From Amphiura filiformis (Eukaryota > Echinodermata > Ophiuroidea > Amphilepidida > Amphiuridae): DNA of 64,000 nt. The notes beneath the pieces were generated by a model, which had not been told where the DNA came from, did not search any database, and saw nothing but the letters and a program-made list of their open reading frames with translations. The stretch is taken from positions 37,085,291-37,149,290 of the forward strand of contig NC_092639.1 of the NCBI RefSeq assembly GCF_039555335.1. Direction: 5' to 3'. A program made the translations under genes and the position numbers. Shown piece after piece: positions 54,506-64,000 of the stretch (positions are counted from its first letter, which is position 1; every line of letters begins with the position of its first letter).

Positions 54506-54890
54506 AGTCAAGTTAGCTCAATCGTTAAGGCGTTCGACTCTGGTGCGAGAGGTTGCGGATTCGAACCCCGGCGGTGCCAATATGCTCTCGTGGAAAAATT
54601 GAGTTAGCTTGAAATTCCCCTGGACAAGGAACTTGCTGCTAAGTGTCTCGTTGTAACCCGTACGAAACTCGGGGAGCTGATCCTGGTTGCGATGGTTAAT
54701 TGTGGAATGTCTAGGGTGTGCGCTCTTGTAGCAGCAAAGTCCCTGATTTGTTGTTAAAATGGTTTATGGAATGATGTGGGCCGTAGTGGTCAGCGACAAC
54801 CTGTAACGTGTCCTGAGGCTTGTGGATCAACGACTAGGCGTTGTGCCTGTGCGTAGCGCAATATAAATCACTGCGCGTTTGTTTTCGGGT
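54506..54890 (+). repeat. tRNA-derived SINE, copy 2
   Basis: Same family as 49651-50045: TAGCTCAATCGTTAAGG, B-box GGATTCGAACCCC (one change), body GTAACCCGTACGAAACTCGG and tail CAATATAAATCACTGCGC. It lies behind receptor copy D as copy 1 lies behind copy C, but at a slightly different point in the duplicated flank. Confidence 0.85.
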
Positions 54891-56334
54891 ATTCTATGAA
54901 GTGTGTCTGGACTTGACTATAATAAAGTATTGTTATATAATAAATACTATTCTTAAACAACTCTAGATGCGTATTTCTAAAATTGGTTATGGCAGACCAT
55001 TGTTGACAAAATTAGTATTGAAGTTGGTGGTTGACATGTGAGAAAAATATAACATGTTAATTTGATAAATGACGCAGCTATTGTTGAAACATTATACTTG
55101 TGTTATAAACTGTCAAATTGAGTATTGGATGAAACTACACTGGCTTTATGTATCAACTCAAAAATGATTTCCATTTATAAAGGCAATGTTGACTACTCGT
55201 GGACTTTGAAGTCAATAGTGGCCCCTATGTGTTTCCTAATACAAAAAGATTGTCTTTCAAGTGAAATCTGCGCAGTGGTGCAGAATTGTTAATGTGGTTC
55301 CCATCATCAACTCCCGAAGGTTTAGGAGTTGCAGATTAGGTGAGTTGTGAGGGAGCTTTAGTGGAAACAAGTTTAGGGAAGAGAGAACAGTAGTACTGTA
55401 TACAAATTGAGTTCAAGAGTAAGGCAAAAAGCAATTGTTTTGAGGTTGGACATTCTAACCAGTTCAGATAGGTGCATAAAGTGGAGAGTGCAGTGACCTT
55501 TGTTATGGTGTATACATAAAAATGTGCTTTGATGAATCTAAAAAAGCACCATGTATTGTAACTTGTCATTGTGTAAGATACTTTGATGAACCTTATAAAA
55601 GGTATTCTTTGCAATTTGTGTAAGGTAATCTGTAAAACTTTATGTAAAATTATGCATGTGTTGAGATATGTGTTAAAACCAAACGAAGTATGGCAAACCA
55701 TTTGTGTCATAACATAGCATATAAAACCACACTGTTGGTAATTGTTTAATTAAATAGCTAGCTGTGCATTGCGAAATTCAATAATTTATTGGGCCAGATA
55801 TGGTGTAAGCCCTTCGTGACATAAATTATGTTGTTCATGTAGTAGGTCAAGACGCATTTTGTAGAGTAAGAACTTTCAATAAAACTTTTTGTCAAATAAC
55901 AATAAATTGTTTATAATGTTTGTAAGCCTGACCGGGATTTCCCTTAAGAATACCGCGGTGTGTCCTGCCACACCAACTTACCCTGATGGTGGCAGTATTG
56001 CTAGCTATTGTTGTTCGAAAAATCTGGGCTTTTTAGAGATCTGCCTTCGCTACATTTACCATTGACTTATGGGTGGCGCTAGCTCCAAATATCCGCTCGG
56101 CCATAGCGCTATCCCGCTCCTTTCACATGTTTATTTCAATAAAATCGGTAGTCTACAAGCGAAGATATAGTCAGTTGTGTAAAGTAGTCCTAAACCAGCT
56201 TGGGCCACTTTCGTGTATTTGTGTAGCAAAAGTGACTGAATTGCGTTAAATCATGAATCATCTGGTCGGTGCTTTAAATTAAGTAAAATCGGGCATAGCG
56301 CTTGAACCTGAACTAAGAAAGAAACCAAGTAAAG
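54891..56334. other. Unassigned sequence
   Basis: The first 100 bp are shared receptor 3' flank. The rest is AT-rich non-coding sequence. A 124-codon minus-strand frame (55336-55710) has no recognisable features. Confidence 0.45.
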
Positions 56335-57205
56335 TTTTTCTAATATGGAATATTCTTTTGCAAAATTCCAAGACTGGTCTGGAAGGGGTCTGCATAAACC
56401 GTACGGGCTAAATAGTAATTGGGGTGTGTCGGGAGATGTATAAAATAGTTGTTCAACAGAAAATGTGCTTTCCATTTGTTTAAATTATGGCGATCTTTCT
56501 TTTTTCTGATGTTATCAAATTCATTGAGGTTTGAGGCGATATTTACCGAACCTAAATACCAATAACTGTTCGTCAGAACTGAAATGCACTTGCAATCTAC
56601 CAGTTTTGAAAGTGGGAGGTGCTTTAAAAATATGGCTCTTAAAAGTAGTATGCACTCGGAAAGTTTGAATGGTTCCCTGGGGCCAAATTGTATAAACGTG
56701 TACAAAAAGAAACAGAGTGAGATCATTGAATAACCAGGAATCCGCGCAGTTATATTTTTACCGTATTTAAGTTTATAACATTTGACCCTAGTTGGCCATT
56801 CAAACCTTCTGAGTACGTACAACTTTTAAGAGCCCTATTTTTAAGCTCCTCCCTTGAAAAAAAAATTGTTACATTACAAGTGTATTTCAGTTATGATGAA
56901 TGCCAAGTTTCAGAAATATCACCTCAAACCCCTATGAATTTGATAATAGCAGCACAATGTTGCATAAGGTCCGAAATTGTGTCCCCCACAAAGCTAAAAT
57001 GCAGCCTCCCTAAATCCGCCATTTTAGGCAAATTCGCTACATTAAGAGCACCTTAATTTTAAACTTATGGAAAGCACATTTTCTATCAAACCACTATTTT
57101 ACACCATCTCCGACACATCCAATTAATATGTAGCCCGTGCGGTTTATGCAGACTCCGTTCAGACTAGTCTTGGAATTTTGCGAAAAATTATTCCATATTA
57201 ACTGT
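56335..57205. repeat. Inverted repeat with arms of about 150 bp
   Basis: The left arm (56335-56485) contains AAAATTCCAAGACTGGTCTG, GTCTGCATAAACCGTACGGG, TAATTGGGGTGTGTCGGGAG and AAAATGTGCTTTCCAT. The right arm (57055-57205) is the inverse: ATGGAAAGCACATTTTC, CTCCGACACATCCAATTA, CCCGTGCGGTTTATGCAGAC, CAGACTAGTCTTGGAATTTT. Arms are perhaps 80-85% matched. An open frame across it (56340-56822) is not convincing. Probably an old TIR element or two inverted copies of one repeat. Confidence 0.75.
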
Positions 57206-58620
57206 CAAGTTTGTATTTACGCTATGGTCCCTTTTATTTTTTTTCTGAAAAGTAAAAATGCAATTGCTAGTGACGAAAGTCAATTTTACGCGACGCAAGC
57301 TTGATATGCGCGAAAATGTCCAAAGCGACCCAATTCGTTTTCTGGACGATTTGGTTAATTGAGCATAGCATTTGAGCCCGAAAGAAACAAAGTAAAGTTT
57401 TTATGTTAGCCAAGATGTTACTGATTCCACTGTATATAATATTGTTACCATAATCTCTCTCTCTCTTTTTTTGTATAAAAGCGAAATAGCAATCACTTTT
57501 ATTGTTACAGTCTGTATATTGGTGGGAAACGGTCTCATTCTTCCTTTTCTTTTCCTTTGCCTTCTCGATTTTCTCTTTCATTTTTTTGTCGGGGTCTCTT
57601 TTCTCTTTTATTTTTTGTCAGATTTTGTCTATAGCTCTTCCCCCGTCCAACTGACTACGCTACTGGATTGCCGGGTCTATGTCCTATTAATGTTCGTAAA
57701 GAATTGTAAATATGAAATGTATGAAAATGTGTACGTGAAGTTTCTTCTTTAAAACCGATTTGATTTGTATAAATATTAAATACGTAAGCTTGATTTCCAA
57801 AGATGGATGAATTTCTTGTAATAATGTCACGTTAATGTCATGTTAACAAGGGTCCTAATAATTCACATTAAGGTCCAACCTGTAAATTTCTTCAATCAGT
57901 CAACAATGTATTACGCACAAAATGTTTGTTTTCACCATTTCAGCATAGCAACATTTATTATATTCATGTTTTTGCATCTGTTATTGGATTGTTATGTAAT
58001 CGAAATTGACCATTAGTAAAAATAATAATGCTTTCGTCAGTTAAACAGTCATGAAAACACAAGATGAAAGATCCTTTTTTCTTCACTGTTAGTACAGGTC
58101 AGGTCACCATAAAATCACCTGCAAAATGTACCTCACACCTTGAATGGAAACAGGGATTTTCCCCCAGACCCCACCAAGCGCACTCAAGCAGATCCCTGCT
58201 GGGGACTAATAAAGGGGTCATGTTTGATGACGCATGATGCAATCATGTCTACAGTAGAATTCACCACGACCTTTGCAGGCAGGACTTAAACCCCATTAAA
58301 AGCTATTAAACCAAGATAACACTCATTGAAAACAGCTCAACTGATTAAATCAGATCTTCTCTTGTTAAATCCACACTACACATGTTTCTGTTTTACCTGT
58401 GCAATGAGCAATGAGCTGGTATTATAGTTTCAGTTGGGTGAACGATTATAAAGCGAACGCAAGGTAACAATACTGGATGGGCTTTTGTTTACGAAATGAG
58501 ACAATAGTGTGCATATTGTTAACCAGCGTTCTTGAAAATGAGAAGCTTGATGGTTTGCAGACTTAACACGGTTTGGAAATAATTTCTTCATATTTTTGGT
58601 GTTATCTGTCGTTTACATAT
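57206..58620. other. Unassigned sequence with a dispersed repeat
   Basis: The part near 57240-57320 (AAAATGCAATTGCTAGTGAC, GCTTGATATGCGCGAAAATG) is related in inverse orientation to 62015-62095. The T-rich frame at 57471-57752 is low-complexity. No gene recognised. Confidence 0.4.
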
Positions 58621-58970
58621 CCTTCCTAAAACACAAAAGTGCGAATATTTCCAAACATCTACATTAACTAAAAATTTTGGACATGTTACAAAACTATATT
58701 TTCTAGAATTTCAGAGAATACTTTAAATATTGGCCGGTTATTTTTCACACAGTGACGTTAACTAGGCAATGTCCTATTGCCTATAACATACACTAAAACA
58801 CCAAAGTGCAAATATTTCCAAACACCTAAATTAGCTCAAAATTTAGGACATGTTACAAAACTATATTTTCTAGAATTTCAGAGAATACTTTAAATATTGG
58901 CCGGTTATTTTTCACACAGTAACGTTAACTAGGCAATTGCCTGTACTTCTAACATACACTACTTGTAGAG
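58621..58970 (+). repeat. Tandem pair of a 170-bp unit upstream of receptor copy E
   Basis: The unit with GCGAATATTTCCAAACATCT, TTTAGGACATGTTACAAAAC, TTTTCTAGAATTTCAGAGAA and TATTGGCCGGTTATTTTTCA occurs twice in a row, and once more, diverged, at about 44085-44220 inside the eroded receptor locus. It is a flank component copied along with receptor loci. From 58971 to 59397 nothing else is recognised. Confidence 0.75.
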
Positions 58971-59397
58971 GTCACGCGTCAATTGTGAGAGCTCTGTGTA
59001 TTGTGTATAGGAAAACGGACAGTAACTGCAGTATGGGCAAAAAGGAACCTTTGGTTTAAGATATACGTTATAATTGCGAGGTTAGATGGATAAGAAATTG
59101 ACCATTAGCAAAAATAATAATGTTATAGTCAATTAAAACATGACAACATAAGATGAAAGATACCGCCTTCCCCTTACTCATTACCTATGTTTTGATATAT
59201 CTAAAAGAGCACTCAGATGAAAACATCGTACTTCTTGATCTTTCTACTAAATAACTAACTGAGCTCTCCACTAAAGGTGACCATATAAATTCGCCCAGTA
59301 ATTTCCTCCCATTTTATTAAAAATGTCTATTTACTGAACAAACGGTACCTCGACTCTTATATTTTTATAGTGATTCCAACTTGTTTTCGGTTTGATA

Positions 59398-59500
59398 AGC
59401 AACATCGATCAAATCTCCCCCATTAGCCCGGTACGTTATATATACAAACTGCAATGCCAGTTTTATATTCAATTATTGTTCGCGAGGAGGCAAACGTTCA
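59398..59500 (+). promoter_or_regulatory. Shared upstream module and TATA box, receptor copy E
   Basis: AGCAACATCGATCAAATCTC, CCCCATTAGCCCGGTACG, then TTATATATAC (about 59437-59446), and GAGGAGGCAAACGTTCAACT near 59482. It closely matches 52951-53055. Being this well kept in front of a frameshifted gene suggests that the gene was disabled recently. Confidence 0.65.
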
Positions 59501-59570
59501 ACTCTTGTTATAAGGGACTTCTCTCACTTCACAGGAATTTAACAATCTCTTTCTTATTCTGTGAATGAAG

Positions 59571-60706
59571 ATGGCTGCAATAGGTGGAGAGTGGCCGGAA
59601 TGTAATCCTTACATAACATTAAACCTATCTCATCCGCAAGCAGCGGCAACTTTTCTGTATTCGACGACTGAAAATTATTTCTTCATTATTGGGGTACCCA
59701 TACTAATTGCAGTCGGAGTGCTAACGAATTTTGCTTTTATTTTTACTGTATATCGTGTCAGATCAATGCGCACCATTACAAATGCCTATCTAGTGAACGT
59801 CGCCGCTGTGGATCTCATGTTTGTTGTTTTCGGGGCGGGACTCTATCTTGCGACCTACCATGCGTCACCTGTTCGATTTGATATCTTTTATAAAACATGG
59901 ATTGGCTGTGTTGGATCTTTTGGATTCATGTACGTCACCTATAGCACATCTCTTGTTTTAATAACATTAGTAGCAATAGAGAGATACTGTGCCATTTGCA
60001 GACCGCTTCAACTTCGAGCTATCAGCGGCAAAGGCCGTACCACAAAACTCATCATCGCATCTTGGTTGTTCGGAGTGCTTCTTGCAGCATGTGTTGTTCC
60101 ACGCTACAGTGGTCATGATATTTACTGCGCTATTTGGCCAAAAAATCCAACATTTGCGTCTTTTCCGCGCGTGATCAAGTTCTGTGTCGCAGCTCATCCT
60201 GATATTTACATCTTTTCTGAAGCGTGGAATGTGATTCCGTTTGCTTTATCAATGATTGGGAATCTCTTTATGTACACCCATATCATAATCACGCTTGGAA
60301 GACGTCCTTCATTGAAACAGAGCGATGGCAAATTCGACGCATCAGCTCAACAGATGAACCGCGTACGAAACCAGGTGGCACGTCTCCTAATCATCAACGG
60401 TCTGATGTTCTTCGCGACACAAGCTCCTTTTCGTGTTACTTCCATCCACAATATGCTGGCACATAACACAGGGACAGGTCTTTTTACGAAAGAAGAATAC
60501 GGATATTGCTCTTGATTACTCGTTGTTTAGTTTTCGTTAACTCATGTGTCAATCCAATTATATTTTTCCTGACCAGTTCCTTATATCGTCAGGCCTTCTA
60601 TAAAGCATTTGGGTTTGCCTCGAGAGATACTATTAAAGGGGTGGAAGATACCAAGATAAGCACAGTATCAAGACGCACCTATTCCGTCAACGAGACAATA
60701 ACCTGA
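59571..60706 (+). pseudogene. Orphan GPCR subfamily 2, copy E, single-base frameshift before TM7
   Basis: Through residue 311 it follows copies C and D with all landmarks (D81, ERY, W165, TQAP). At about 60500 the intact genes have TACGGGATATT and this copy has TACGGATATT. One G is missing, so the frame runs into a stop at 60513-60515. The original frame resumes in 60506-60706 with LLITRCLVFVNSCVNPIIFF and the usual tail ending SVNETIT. The first reading frame lacks TM7 and the tail, so it should not signal normally. The single change in a G run could also be a sequencing error or a polymorphism. An extra ATG-AAG (59565) precedes the conserved start. Confidence 0.88.
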
Positions 60707-61808
60707 GTGATTGATCGAGCAGGCCGAGTGCCTTGACGAGCAAAATCAGTTAAATACATATTTTACTTGACATAATTGTTCATTATAAGTTAGAACAATG
60801 ACAATTCTACAAAATGAACAAACAGTTCATGCGATAAGTTTCTGAAAACATTTGGTCATAACACATTTATTTTGTTTTATCTGTTCAGTAATAAAGATAA
60901 ATTTAGGTATTTGAAACATAAGGTGCGTAAATTGGATACTGCGTCGGGAATTGTCTATAATAACGTATTGTTAATTATATTCTTAACAACTCTAGAAGTA
61001 TCGTGAAGTGATAATAATCATAATACACACAGAAAAGAGAGGCGTTGAAGTGATCTTTTAATAGAGTCTACGTTTGTCCTAGTGAGACGACTCACAATTT
61101 GAATCAACCTGACACTAATGAAAGAGTCACCCACTTCACTCATTCATGAGTCCAATATAGGGAACTCTCTTTTGGAGTTATCTCAAGGACAAACTCCTGA
61201 CACCTAAGAAAGCATTTACATGACTCCGTATTAGATTCCACTTAAGCCCAATGAGATAAAAAGCAAAAATAGTAATTAGTACTGTATTATAGACCTACTG
61301 TGCTTACATTAAGTCTTCTATTACCCTGGCAATTACACTTTTTTTTTGTAGATTTGTATGGCGCTTTCAACTACTATGGTTATTTGCGCCAGTACTCACT
61401 CCTTTGTCAAATTGCACCTGTATATCTTCATTCAGTCACAAAACGTAATTATCTGCTTCACTGCATCTTAGTTATTTTCTATCTTCTTCATGCCTCGTTG
61501 TATATATCTTGCTGTATGTGCTCGTACGATGAATCCAAATTTATTTCTTTGTAGACGTGGTAAAAAAACAAACGGTATCTCTTCAGAGCCAACCCAGGCT
61601 GAGTCAGCCAAGGAAGGGCTAGAACGTGGTCAAAACTTTACATGAACCTCCGCTAGCTTGACTTCCTCGCATCCAAGCCTGGTCCCCATTGCCCAAGTTT
61701 GCGTTACCCATCCGACACCACGTGGAGGTTTGGGTTGAGTTGCCCGCGAGCAAATACTATGCCAGCTCTGCGGGCCTTGCCGGACTGGCAATTACACGGT
61801 GTTCAGTT
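60707..61808. other. 3' flank of copy E and unassigned sequence
   Basis: The first 300 bp match the 3' flanks of copies C and D (GAGTGCCTTGACGAGCAAAA). An AATAAA signal lies at 60890-60895. No SINE is present at the point where copies C and D carry one. The stretch 61590-61800 is GC-richer than its surroundings, but I do not recognise it. Confidence 0.5.
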
Positions 61809-61850
61809 AGCAACATTGATCAAATCTCACCCATTAGCCTGGTACGTTGT
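61809..61850 (+). promoter_or_regulatory. Orphan copy of the receptor upstream module
   Basis: AGCAACATTGATCAAATCTC then ACCCATTAGCCTGGTACG matches the modules at 52951 and 59398, but the TATA-like part is changed to TTGTAAAG and no receptor sequence follows. It is a leftover of a lost or incomplete receptor duplication. The stretch 61851-62874 that follows is unassigned, with an inverse copy of the 57240 repeat at 62015-62095. Confidence 0.6.
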
Positions 61851-62874
61851 AAAGATGCACACTGTATAATACAAACTGTAACAATAAAAACCATACAAAT
61901 GAAATTTCGATTCTAAGAAAAAAAAAATTATGGCAACAATGTTATATGCAATGGAAGCAATAACGTCTTGGCTATTAAACAGAAACAAGAGACAACAATT
62001 TGAGCCGCTTTTAACATTTTCGCGAATATCAAGCTTTATACATTGCGTAAAATCGCCTTATATGATTAACAAATTGCATTTTTGCTTTTCAGAAAAAAAT
62101 TAAAGGGGTCATGGCGTAAATGTGATATGCAGTAGAATTAATAATAATAATATCTTGGCGACCTGAAAAACTTGACTTGATGTCTTCCCTAGTTTAGGTT
62201 CTAACGCTTTGCCCGATTTTACTTAATCGCCCGAGTTGGGCCACCTTTTGCCAATTTCGCACATGAAGTTTGTACCGCGTAAAATGAACTCTCATGCTTA
62301 TCGTGAAAGATTTTAGAACAAAAACAAAGGTTTTTCATGTGTTTCATTCACTTAATTGACATTAGTAAAGGAGCAGTACAGACCCTTTTAACCAGGGCGG
62401 GATTTACCATATTTGTCATGTTTGGTTCTCTACATTGATGTTGATTGATGGTACAATATTGTTGGGAAGGGCTAAATGGGGGAAAATGAAAGCTTTGATT
62501 GCTAGGAATATTAACTTTTAAGTGTCTTTTGGCATTTTTATAGGAAAAAAACATCATTTTCTTTATTTTTTTTTATATCATTGTAAATAAATAAATAAAA
62601 AAGTTTTTGATGTTTTTTCGTCGTGTCTGGGCAAACAAACACTTTTTTGGCCTTATGTGGACTATATCACGCATTGATAGTTAACAGGTGGTGCCAATTG
62701 TGTCCCACCACGGTTTTCGTTGCCGTTTGGAATGATGTTATTTAGTACACATTTATCTAAAAAAAAATGATAATAAATAAAAAAAAATAGAACAGAATCC
62801 CAATATTCATTCCAAAACATGGGGACAAAAGCATTATTTATTGACACTCCTTCATGATAAAAGAGGTTCTGTAA

Positions 62875-62942
62875 TCAAGATTCGAACCACTGCCCTTTAT
62901 CATTCATAGCGCACGCTCTGACGACTGAGCTAACGGGTAAGA
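62875..62942 (-). tRNA. tRNA-like sequence (pseudogene or SINE head)
   Basis: On the minus strand TTAGCTCAGTCGTCAGAGC is a good A-box region and GGTTCGAATCTT a near B-box, with GCGCTATGAATGATAAAGGG between them where an anticodon arm would be. The acceptor ends do not pair well, so I do not think it is a functional tRNA gene. Confidence 0.45.
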
Positions 62943-63309
62943 AAGAACAACAGTGTGATATCGAACAGAAGAATATTCACAAAATATGAAAAAAATAATA
63001 ATGGCAGAAATAATTATAGTGGTATTACGTCGAGGCTGCACACTTTTGACTAGACGTATCCTTAATGCTATTAGGATTTTACAACATGAATTTGGGCTAT
63101 TTGAATGCGAGCGATGTCCAAAAAACATGCTGTTATTGGGGTTAAAAGAAAGGTGCATAGGCCCGGATGCATAGGGCAATTTTGGGGGCCCTGGACCCGG
63201 GCCTATTTGGCCAAAAAAATGGTAATGATCCGGCCCTGCTTTTACATATCCATTATTAACCCTTATTTAATTTTCGTCCTTCCTGTTCTCCCGCTTGCTA
63301 AGCCCCTGC

Positions 63310-63628
63310 ATCATACGCACTCCCGATGGGAAAGGAACAGTTCTTAATATCCGTATTGGTCAATCGATCACAATTAGTTTTTCATTGCAGTTGTAGTTCA
63401 ACTTTCCATTTAATATCTAAGAATACTGCAGGTTGACCTTGATTCGCGCCATAAGCATTACTTTTATAATAGGAATTCGATAATTTTATATGGAAAGCTA
63501 TTTAATTCCCAGTGTTCTTTATTTTTCACGAACGTAATTGTAAGCACGCGGGAAAGCGTATTACTTACACATTATAGTGGTCGGTTAAATAAGCAACTTT
63601 GATCAAAACCCCGTACGTTTATATAGGC
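63310..63628 (+). repeat. Copy of the region upstream of receptor copy C, with an orphan promoter-like module
   Basis: TAATAGGAATTCGATAATTT, AGCTATTTAATTCCCA and CACGAACGTAATTGTAAGCA match 47810-48120. At 63592-63628, AGCAACTTTGATCAAAAC, CCCGTACGTTTATATAGGC is a further version of the upstream module, with a TATA-like core. No receptor reading frame follows in the remaining 370 bp, although in the working copies the ATG lies about 130-170 bp downstream. Confidence 0.65.
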
Positions 63629-63944
63629 TAAAGTACATTTGTTATTTAGTATGCTTATTATCTTTCATTTAAAAACAAATAATTTGGTTTCTATCATGTT
63701 ACGTTATGTACCTGGACTCTTTTGAAATCCGACACCAACAAATCGGTAAATGTCCAAATTTGGGAATTTTTTCATTTTCGCTTCTTTTTTTTTCAACCCA
63801 AATGTCTTGATGCCATATGTGAAGTGTCTAGCATGTTTAATAAATAAAAAGTGTTTTTGGTTGAAACCTTTCCTTAAGGATACGATACATGATTTACCGA
63901 CAAGTGACTCATTTCGGAATGCGATCATGAATTTTGAAGAAAAA

Positions 63945-64000
63945 AAAGTTTCCACAGGCTTCGTTGGGACTCGAACCAGCGATTCTAAACTTCCTTCGAT
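63945..64000 (-). tRNA. Partial tRNA-like sequence at the window edge
   Basis: On the minus strand GCTGGTTCGAGTCCCAACGA has a perfect B-box (GGTTCGAGTCC) with a plausible T-arm and the beginning of an acceptor strand. The 5' half lies beyond the window, so a true tRNA and a SINE head cannot be told apart. Confidence 0.4.

Noticed and set aside
56340-56822. A 160-codon minus-strand frame
   Set aside because: It spans one arm of an inverted repeat and unrelated sequence, shows no domain, and the second arm does not preserve the frame.

Overview
The window looks like repeat-rich, gene-poor nuclear DNA of an invertebrate animal. The support is intronless rhodopsin-class receptors, an immunoglobulin-domain receptor with a tyrosine-rich tail, many non-LTR, LTR, Penelope-like and TIR elements, tRNA-derived SINE-like units and large satellites. 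An ambulacrarian deuterostome (echinoderm or hemichordate) is my best guess, but that is an inference from repeat style and cannot be proved here. Nothing suggests bacterial or viral origin.

Region 1 (1-11.9 kb) is repeats. It holds duplicated non-coding blocks (561-2863) and a dead non-LTR retrotransposon (about 3110-10772). That element is split by a complete 5131-bp LTR element (4246-9376) with equal 1369-bp LTRs, a GTAG target duplication, and a PPT and PBS showing that it lies on the minus strand. It carries no recognisable gag or pol.

Region 2 (11.9-24.8 kb) begins with an apparently intact single-exon gene for a three-Ig-domain membrane receptor (11935-13401). A broken paralogue (about 21522-22290) lies 9 kb downstream, split by a short TIR element. 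Between them are two copies of a TTAA-flanked MITE, one carrying a 2.6-kb TA-flanked element, then a dead RTE-type retrotransposon and a satellite with a 126-bp higher-order period.

Region 3 (25.8-38.4 kb) is a direct tandem duplication of a block of about 6.2 kb. Each block holds one intact receptor gene (26174-27301; 32454-33581) followed by three decayed 3' receptor relics and the same non-coding repeats. Insertions unique to one block include a 1-kb foldback array in block A and a non-LTR element with an amplified 3' junction in block B.

Region 4 (38.4-47.8 kb) is mostly TIR elements and relics, including one more eroded receptor copy.

Region 5 (47.8-64 kb) has a second receptor subfamily: two intact genes (48256-49392; 53122-54258) and one copy with a single-base frameshift (59571-60706). 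A shared TATA-containing upstream module precedes them. Two more copies of that module (61809, 63592) have no receptor gene behind them inside the window.

In all, the window supports five genes with intact reading frames: four orphan peptide-receptor-like GPCRs of one expanding family and one Ig receptor. They sit in a landscape of nested transposons, and the receptor family shows gene birth, decay and orphan promoters in a single stretch.
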